From Flavobacteriia bacterium (GTDB lineage Bacteria > Bacteroidota > Bacteroidia > Flavobacteriales > Flavobacteriaceae), in contig DAOUPQ010000111.1 of assembly GCA_030626085.1 (NCBI GenBank), positions 1 to 6,301 on the forward strand: 6,301 nucleotides of DNA, written 5' to 3'. The stretch's first letter is position 1, and each line of letters begins with the position of its first letter. Of the stretch, positions 1 to 4,893 are shown piece after piece. The notes below the pieces were generated by a model, which saw only the letters and a program-made list of their open reading frames with translations, was not told the origin of the DNA and searched no databases. The position numbers were made by a program, and so were the translations under genes.

Positions 1-269
1 AAGCTATTGAAATAGCAAATGATACACTTTATGGATTAGGCGCAGGTGTTTGGACTAGAGATGCACATCAATTATACCAAATACCAAGGGCTATAAAAGC
101 AGGTAGAGTTTGGGTAAATAATTATCATGCTTATCCTGCACATGCCCCATTTGGCGGTTATAAAAAATCTGGATTTGGTAGAGAAAATCATTTAATGATG
201 ATGAATTATTATCGCCAAACCAAAAATATGCTGATTTCTTACGATAAAAATAAATTAGGATTCTTTTAG
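1..269 (+). CDS. Aldehyde dehydrogenase, NAD-dependent, AldB/ExaC/AcoD type (3' end only)
   Basis: This is the last 88 codons of a gene whose start lies before the window; the reading frame begins at base 3 and ends at TAG 267-269. The family oxidises aldehydes to carboxylic acids with NAD(P)+ in the cytoplasm. The translation shows C-terminal ALDH hallmarks: a TLYGLGAGVWTRD segment, the AGRVWVNN segment, and the PFGGYKKSGFGRE motif that closes the active site and contributes to the oligomer interface. The tail QTKNMLISYDKNKLGFF and the YHAYPAHAPFGG stretch resemble acetaldehyde dehydrogenases of the AldB/ExaC/AcoD group more than betaine- or succinate-semialdehyde enzymes. The catalytic cysteine and glutamate should lie upstream and cannot be checked. 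The next gene encodes a DUF779 protein, a known neighbour of this ALDH group, which supports the subfamily call. Substrate assignment is by similarity only. Confidence 0.93.
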   Translation, partial: AIEIANDTLYGLGAGVWTRDAHQLYQIPRAIKAGRVWVNNYHAYPAHAPFGGYKKSGFGRENHLMMMNYYRQTKNMLISYDKNKLGFF

Positions 270-287
270 ACAATCATTTTTTAACAT

Positions 288-317
288 AAAGGCTGACTAT
301 ATTTTAGTTGGCCTTTT
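288..317 (+). terminator. Stem-loop with short T-run between aldehyde dehydrogenase and DUF779 gene
   Basis: Bases 288-299 pair with 305-316 to give a continuous 12-bp stem around a 5-base loop (TATTT), followed by a short T-run ending at 317. Two adjacent pairs (294/310 and 295/309) are U-G and G-U in the plus-strand RNA. In the minus-strand RNA they would be A-C mismatches, so the structure is polarised for plus-strand transcription. It starts 19 bases after the dehydrogenase stop. It could be an intrinsic terminator, or a leaky attenuator or processing stem lowering expression of the next gene. The T-run is short, so termination strength is uncertain. Confidence 0.55.
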
Positions 318-338
318 AATCTTTAAATATTATAATTG
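308..338 (+). promoter_or_regulatory. Possible Bacteroidota-type promoter for the DUF779 gene
   Basis: TATAATTG at 331-338 matches five of the six fixed positions of the Bacteroidota -7 element TAnnTTTG, and a TTG at 308-310 lies 20 bases upstream, within the usual spacer range. Transcription from it would begin almost at the ATG (344), giving a nearly leaderless mRNA. The TTG lies inside the 3' arm of the hairpin, and in such AT-rich DNA a chance match is quite possible. This is a weak call. Confidence 0.22.
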
Positions 339-343
339 TAAAA

Positions 344-703
344 ATGCAATATCAAAGAGTTGCCATTACTGAAAAAGCGGCAGAAATAGTAAAACAACTA
401 AAAGAAAAACATGGAGAACTAATATTCCATCAAAGTGGTGGCTGTTGCGATGGCTCTGCTCCTATGATCTTTGAGGCTGAAGACATGTATTTGGACGATA
501 GCGATTTTTTGCTTGGACAATTAGAAGGCGTAAATTATTATATGAATCAAGATCAATTTGATTATTGGAAATATACGCATTTAACGGTTGATATAACTGA
601 AGGTAGAGGTTCAAGTTTTTCATTGGAAATCCCCCTCGGACTTCGGTTTATTATCCATTCTAGGGTATTAACAGAAGAAGAAAATGCTGAATTAAATAAA
701 TAA
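344..703 (+). CDS. DUF779 family protein, partner gene of aldehyde dehydrogenase
   Basis: A complete 119-residue soluble protein with no signal peptide or membrane segment. I recognise it as DUF779, a small family of unknown biochemical function often encoded next to AldB/ExaC/AcoD-type aldehyde dehydrogenases, as here. Visible features are an N-terminal helix-like, charged segment (residues 8-24), the core motif FHQSGGCCDGSAPM (28-41) with adjacent cysteines C34 and C35 and a nearby H29, and a second conserved-looking block EGRGSSFSLEIPLGLRF (86-102). The Cys-Cys/His cluster could bind a metal or act in redox or thiol chemistry, possibly protecting or maturing the dehydrogenase, but that is inference. 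The ATG at 344 is the first in frame after the hairpin and gives a start typical for the family. It has no Shine-Dalgarno sequence, only an A/T-rich stretch. It ends at TAA 701-703. Confidence 0.9.
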   Translation: MQYQRVAITEKAAEIVKQLKEKHGELIFHQSGGCCDGSAPMIFEAEDMYLDDSDFLLGQLEGVNYYMNQDQFDYWKYTHLTVDITEGRGSSFSLEIPLGLRFIIHSRVLTEEENAELNK

Positions 704-743
704 AAAAATTCTTGAAATCAACTATCACCGAGAGAATTCTTTT
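702..743 (-). terminator. Weak terminator-like hairpin in the convergent gap, best formed in minus-strand RNA
   Basis: Read on the minus strand, an 11-base arm (743-733) pairs with 712-702 around a 20-base loop. The pairing includes one G-U wobble (739/706) and ends in a run of seven U. On the plus strand that wobble becomes an A-C mismatch, so the element suits the operon coming from the right, whose last stop is about 86 bases upstream of the hairpin in that direction. The stem is nearly all A/U and the loop is large, so it may be weak. It overlaps the DUF779 stop codon. The remaining gap up to 828 shows no other clear signal. Confidence 0.33.
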
Positions 744-828
744 CAATTAAACTCTAAATCTACCAAATATTATAAGTACACCATAATCCTTTTACGATCA
801 TTTATTTTAAAAGATTTGAATATGATTT

Positions 829-1908
829 TTAAAGTATGCTTTTAATATTGTTATAAATACTTTCCCCTACTCTATCTCCATAAAGATTTATATTAAAATC
901 AGCTTTACTATTTTTATATTCTTTAAAAGCTTTGATCATTTTTTGTTTATCGCTCCCAACAATCTTGGCAAAACCATTTTCAACCAATTCAATCCATTCA
1001 GTTTCTTCACGTGCAATAATGCAATGCTTTTTATTAAAAAAGGCTTCTTTTTGGAGCCCGCCACTATCGGTAACAACCATTTTACAATTCTTCAATAGTT
1101 CTAACATATCAAAATATCCTACTGGATCTGTCATGATAAAATTATAGATCAAGTTATTGTTTTTTAGGATATTACGAGTTCTTGGATGTAAGGGTAAAAC
1201 AACCGGAATTTCTTTATTGATATTCTCTAGACCCTCAAAAATTGATCTTAACTTATGCAGATCATCCGTATTTTCCTGCCGGTGAATGGTAGCCAAAACA
1301 AAGTTATTATTTTGCAAATCCAGATCACTGATAATTGATGATCTTTCAGCAGAACTCTTACTGTAAAATGATACGGCATCTTTCATAATATCACCACTTT
1401 CAACAACATTATTATCAAGATTATCAAAGCCTTCTTTTTTTAGATTTTTGATTGCTGTGCCAGTTGGACAAAGTAGAAGGTCTGAAATTCTATCCGTCAA
1501 GATACGATTAATCTCTTCGGGCATTTGCATATTAAATGAGCGTAAACCAGCTTCAATATGTACAACCTTTATATCTAATTTTTTAGCTGCTAAAGCGCCT
1601 GCAATGGTAGAGTTGGTATCACCATAAATAACAACAGCCAGAGGCTTTTCTTTTAACAGTACCTCTTCGATCTTCTCAAGCATCTGTCCGGTCATTGCAC
1701 CATGACCTAAACCATTGATATTGAGATTGTATTTAGGTTTTGGAATTTCCATTTCGGTAAAGAACACTTCGCTCATATTATTATCAAAATGTTGTCCGGT
1801 ATGAATAATTACTTCTTCAATCTCTTTCTTTTCAGAGATTATTCTGCTCAATACTGCCGCTTTTACAAATTGTGGACGAGCACCTAATATGGTTACAATT
1901 TTTTTCAT
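829..1908 (-). CDS. wecB: Non-hydrolysing UDP-N-acetylglucosamine 2-epimerase family enzyme (WecB/WbpI-like)
   Basis: A complete 359-residue cytoplasmic protein of normal family length. The family inverts C2 of UDP-GlcNAc to give UDP-ManNAc, or acts on related diacetamido-uronate nucleotides, feeding surface-polysaccharide synthesis. The two-domain GT-B-like fold is recognisable from its motifs: GARPQFVKA (9-17) with R11 and K16, HTGQHFD (36-42), YGDTNS with D97, HIEAGLRSFNMQMPEEINR with E119, E131 and E132, ATIHRQEN with H209, LPLHPRT (238-244), and DSGGLQKEA (281-289) for UDP binding. All residues usually held to be catalytic appear present. The GARPQF start and HFDNNMSEVFF stretch resemble WbpI, the UDP-GlcNAc3NAcA 2-epimerase, more than E. 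coli WecB (GTRPE), so the exact substrate is open. It is the last gene of the operon; its ATG overlaps the preceding glycosyltransferase stop by 4 bp (ATGA). Confidence 0.92.
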   Translation of the reverse strand: MKKIVTILGARPQFVKAAVLSRIISEKKEIEEVIIHTGQHFDNNMSEVFFTEMEIPKPKYNLNINGLGHGAMTGQMLEKIEEVLLKEKPLAVVIYGDTNSTIAGALAAKKLDIKVVHIEAGLRSFNMQMPEEINRILTDRISDLLLCPTGTAIKNLKKEGFDNLDNNVVESGDIMKDAVSFYSKSSAERSSIISDLDLQNNNFVLATIHRQENTDDLHKLRSIFEGLENINKEIPVVLPLHPRTRNILKNNNLIYNFIMTDPVGYFDMLELLKNCKMVVTDSGGLQKEAFFNKKHCIIAREETEWIELVENGFAKIVGSDKQKMIKAFKEYKNSKADFNINLYGDRVGESIYNNIKSIL

Positions 1909-3176
1909 ATATTTTTAATGATTTTAGTCAATCGTTGAGTTAATTCTTTTCTATGATATTGGTCTATATTTTTAGATACAATTTTTAATTCACCGTCTTT
2001 ATATTTTTTGTATAAATCTAAAATAGTTTTTTTTAGATTTTCTTTATCCTCAAATTCTACAACAAATCCGGCATTTGTTTTATTTATAATTTCTGCCAGA
2101 TCACCATTTAACGGAGCAATTGCTATAATAGGCCGTTTAGCCTGTAAATATTCAAATATTTTACCCGTGATAATACCCTTTGCTGAAGGGACATTATTTA
2201 CAGCTAATAATAAAACCTGCGTTATTTTTTGATATGCTATTACTTCTAGATGAGGAACATAAGTGATATATTTTGTGTTTTCCTCCAACTTATGATCAGC
2301 AATATACTTTTTCACCTCATCTGCAACTTCACCAATCAATTTTATTTCCAGATCCTGGGCAAATTCTAAATTTTCATTCATTATTTCTGATAAAACTTTC
2401 CATAATATTTTCGGATTCCTATCAGCATTCATTAATCCGATATGAGTAATGGAGAATTTTTTATCCAACTCTTTTTCGCTAACTGTTATATCTCCATCAA
2501 ATCCATTACTGATAATATGAATGTTTCTATTGAATTTATCAAATTTCTCCTTCATGGTTTTCCCGATAACGATTACTGCATCCGATTGCTGTAAAACTTT
2601 CTTTTCTAATTCTTTATGCTTTTGGATGGCTTTTTTTGTTAAAGGTAACTGATGGAAATAATCAATATCTGACCACGGATCTCTAAAATCGGAAATCCAT
2701 TTGATAGGGAATCTATTTTTCAATTCCATCCCAATCAAATGCAAACTATGGGGTGGACCGGTTGTGATAACTACATCTACTTTATTATTTTTCAAATATT
2801 CTGAAAGAAATCTTACGGATGGTTTCACCCAAAATTTTCTAGCATCCGGAATAAAATAATTTGCACGTATGTATTGTAATTGCTTTTCTAAAAAAGAAGG
2901 ATTCGGATCCAAAAAACCTGCGCTGGTCTTTTGTTGTTTGCTTTTAAAAAGAGTTAATAAATTATTAGGTTCCCAAATTGGTTGTTTTAAAACTTTTAAA
3001 TTTTTAGAAACTTCCATTTCTAAAGTTTCATCGATCAATGCATATTTAGGATTTTTAACCGTATAAATAATAGGTTCTACACCAAAATCCTGTAAATATT
3101 TTACAAATTTGAGCCAACGTTGAACGCCACTTCCCCCAGCAGGAGGCCAATAATATGTGATGATCAATGCTTTCAT
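1905..3176 (-). CDS. Glycosyltransferase, GT4-like (GT-B fold), surface polysaccharide
   Basis: A complete 423-residue cytoplasmic or membrane-associated protein without transmembrane segments. The N-terminal acceptor domain opens with MKALIITYYWPPAGGSGVQR (1-20), the glycine-rich first strand-loop typical of GT4-type enzymes. It continues with a VITTGPPHSLHL segment (136-147) and the block WISDFRDPWSD (160-170). The C-terminal donor domain begins near residue 240 (FSITHIGLM). It carries the nucleotide-sugar site GKIFEYLQAKRPIIAIAP (338-355), with E342 as the probable first acid of the EX7E-like motif, followed by GDLAEII. Family knowledge supports a retaining transfer from a nucleotide sugar to a lipid-linked or glycan acceptor; donor and acceptor cannot be read from sequence. 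ATGA overlaps at both ends link it to the glycosyltransferase before it and the epimerase after it. The start is supported by the well-placed N-terminal motif. Confidence 0.88.
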   Translation of the reverse strand: MKALIITYYWPPAGGSGVQRWLKFVKYLQDFGVEPIIYTVKNPKYALIDETLEMEVSKNLKVLKQPIWEPNNLLTLFKSKQQKTSAGFLDPNPSFLEKQLQYIRANYFIPDARKFWVKPSVRFLSEYLKNNKVDVVITTGPPHSLHLIGMELKNRFPIKWISDFRDPWSDIDYFHQLPLTKKAIQKHKELEKKVLQQSDAVIVIGKTMKEKFDKFNRNIHIISNGFDGDITVSEKELDKKFSITHIGLMNADRNPKILWKVLSEIMNENLEFAQDLEIKLIGEVADEVKKYIADHKLEENTKYITYVPHLEVIAYQKITQVLLLAVNNVPSAKGIITGKIFEYLQAKRPIIAIAPLNGDLAEIINKTNAGFVVEFEDKENLKKTILDLYKKYKDGELKIVSKNIDQYHRKELTQRLTKIIKNI

Positions 3177-4369
3177 ATATTGATATTAAATTCACCATAA
3201 ACATCTACTAAATTACTAGAAACTCTTTCCCAAACAAATTCTTCTTCAATAAATCTTTTACCGTTTTTACCCATTTGTTCTCTCAGTTCAGGATCTTTAT
3301 ATAGTTTCACGATCTTTTCAGCAAAATCTATTGAGTTTTTTTCTTTATGAACCAGCCCGCTTTTTGTTCTATCTATCAAGTTTTTTTGAGCAGTTGCATC
3401 ACTTACCAAAACAGGTTTTGAAAAACTCATATACTGAAATAATTTATTGGCATAAGCCACATCATGTTGAATATTTCTATGCAAAGGTGAAATACAAATA
3501 TCACTTGCCATAATATAGGAAGGGAAAAGTGAAACATCTTGCCAGCCTTCAAAATCAACAAAATTCTCTAGATTCTGATCTCTAACCTGTTCTTTTAAAG
3601 TATTATCTGTTGTACTTTTTCCAACAATAACCAATTTCAAATTTTTAATCTTCGATTTTAAATTTTCAACAGAATCAATTGCTGTTTGCAATCCTCTTCT
3701 TAATGCTGTATCACCTAAATAAAGAATTACAAAATGACCCTTGTATTTATCTAAAATACTATTTTCTATTTTTGCTTTCGTATAAAAGGATCTTTGAACC
3801 GTATTTGGCACCAAAACAATTTTATCATTATTGATCTGAGTTCTTTTTTGAACTTCTTCAACGAATTCTTTGGAAACTGTGATTACTTTATCCGCTTTGG
3901 CAATAAATTCTTCTTCTTTCTTTTTCCACTTTTGTGGAGAGATCAACTGTTTACCCGGAAATTTTTGCAAATGAGGATATTCCTTCATCACTTCCGGCAT
4001 GTTATCGTGCAAATCTAAAACTGTTGGTAAACCAAACTTTTTATTCGCTTTATAAACAGCTTCTGCAATTCGAATATCGTGAATATGAATTGCTTCAATT
4101 CTATTTTCAGATAAGAAATGAGCGATTTTTCTCGACATGGAATTTGTATAAAAAGGAAAAGTATAGGCCAAGGCCGAAAGTTTATATTCCAGTTTATTGG
4201 AAGTATATCTTTTTACATAAATTTTATTAATTACTTCATTAGCAGATTCGTTACCATATTTAAGACAAAATAAAAATACCTGATGATTATTTTCGATCAA
4301 AGCAACAGCTTCATTTTCAACCCTGGGATCGGGAGGAAAAGTTTTGTCTAAGATCATACCAATTCGCAT
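3173..4369 (-). CDS. Glycosyltransferase family 4-like protein
   Basis: A complete 398-residue GT-B protein with no signal peptide or membrane span. The N-terminal domain starts RIGMILDKTFPPDPRVENEA (2-21), which places the ATG well, then IHIHDIR (94-100) and VLDLHDNMPEVM (117-128), typical of an acceptor-side domain. The donor domain starts around 213 with VILYLGDTALRRGLQTAI (214-231), where RRG stands where many GT4 enzymes have a phosphate-contacting K/R-G segment. It continues with LVIVGKST (246-253), VDFEGW (271-276) and NKLFQYMSFSKPVLVSD (308-324). Glutamine (Q312) occupies the site where most GT4 enzymes have the first glutamate of EX7E. The expected role is sugar transfer to a growing polysaccharide repeat unit; donor and acceptor are unknown. 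It follows the methyltransferase gene by 11 bp, with an A/T-rich leader and no Shine-Dalgarno, and its stop overlaps the next ATG by 4 bp. Confidence 0.88.
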   Translation of the reverse strand: MRIGMILDKTFPPDPRVENEAVALIENNHQVFLFCLKYGNESANEVINKIYVKRYTSNKLEYKLSALAYTFPFYTNSMSRKIAHFLSENRIEAIHIHDIRIAEAVYKANKKFGLPTVLDLHDNMPEVMKEYPHLQKFPGKQLISPQKWKKKEEEFIAKADKVITVSKEFVEEVQKRTQINNDKIVLVPNTVQRSFYTKAKIENSILDKYKGHFVILYLGDTALRRGLQTAIDSVENLKSKIKNLKLVIVGKSTTDNTLKEQVRDQNLENFVDFEGWQDVSLFPSYIMASDICISPLHRNIQHDVAYANKLFQYMSFSKPVLVSDATAQKNLIDRTKSGLVHKEKNSIDFAEKIVKLYKDPELREQMGKNGKRFIEEEFVWERVSSNLVDVYGEFNINI

Positions 4370-4380
4370 AAAAACTAAAT

Positions 4381-4893
4381 TTATCGTTCAGCGTAAACAG
4401 CGTAATATCGAGGTGTAAATTTTCTTAAAATTGGTCGAATACCAATCTTATTGATCGGGCTTGTCCATTTTTCAGAGGTCTTGATGTCCCATCCTGATTT
4501 TTCTAACAACCAATCAAATTGCCAATCTTCAAACTCGTGATAATGCTGATCCCATTTATTCGTTTTACTACGATAAGCATCTGCAAACCATAATTTTAAA
4601 GGAATTGTTGTGATCAATTTTTTGGCTTTAATTGCTTTTAAAATATTATAAGGTGCTAATAAATGTTCAAATATTTCAAAAGCCGTAACGGCATCTATTT
4701 GTTGATTATTTACTGTTTGAAAATCAATATCCAAATCTTCACCTTTTGTATTATAAACGGTATAACCAATGGTTTCCATTAACTCACTAATCTCGTTTCT
4801 AACGCCTAAATCTAAAATAGTAGCAGGAGCAGGAAGCACTTTTTGCAAAAACTCTATTGTATGGTTATATCTTTTTTTGTGATGCTCAATCAT
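4381..4893 (-). CDS. Class I SAM-dependent methyltransferase-like protein
   Basis: A complete but short 170-residue soluble protein. Its fold is suggested by ATILDLGVRNEISELM (24-39) as motif I, an acidic stretch GEDLDID (51-57), AVTAFEIFEHLLAPYNIL (68-85) matching the D/E-x-x-EH segment of Methyltransf_11/23-type enzymes, TTIPL (95-99) as the strand 5 region, and HEFEDWQFDWLLEKSGW (119-135), the usual 'conserved aromatic, then helix, then G-[WF]' element. Motif I lacks the normal GxGxG, keeping only one glycine, so SAM binding may be altered or lost. A role in modifying a sugar or lipid-linked intermediate fits the operon but is inference. Its ATG overlaps the YfhO-like stop by 4 bp (ATGA); A-rich sequence precedes it. 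I judge the family call likely and the substrate unknown. Confidence 0.75.
   Translation of the reverse strand: MIEHHKKRYNHTIEFLQKVLPAPATILDLGVRNEISELMETIGYTVYNTKGEDLDIDFQTVNNQQIDAVTAFEIFEHLLAPYNILKAIKAKKLITTIPLKLWFADAYRSKTNKWDQHYHEFEDWQFDWLLEKSGWDIKTSEKWTSPINKIGIRPILRKFTPRYYAVYAER

Noticed and set aside
91..273. Minus-strand open frame of 60 codons
   Set aside because: It lies antisense to the aldehyde dehydrogenase coding sequence, which has clear family motifs; the small frame shows no recognisable domain and has low-complexity aromatic content.
704..828. A small RNA or extra short gene in the convergent gap
   Set aside because: Only a weak AT-rich hairpin is visible; there is no convincing start plus coding pattern, and no promoter-like pair stands out from the AT-rich background.
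801..840. TTTTAAAA inverted repeat just after the epimerase stop as a terminator
   Set aside because: The possible stem is about 7 bp of only A/T pairs with no U-tract placed after it, which is expected by chance in this base composition.
932..1147. Plus-strand open frame opposite the epimerase
   Set aside because: It is antisense to conserved epimerase motifs, including the DSGG segment, and carries no domain of its own.
3794..4230. Two overlapping plus-strand open frames opposite the second glycosyltransferase
   Set aside because: Both are complements of a well-supported GT4 gene, rich in Phe/Tyr/Leu as expected from antisense reading of Lys/Glu-rich codons, with no family resemblance.
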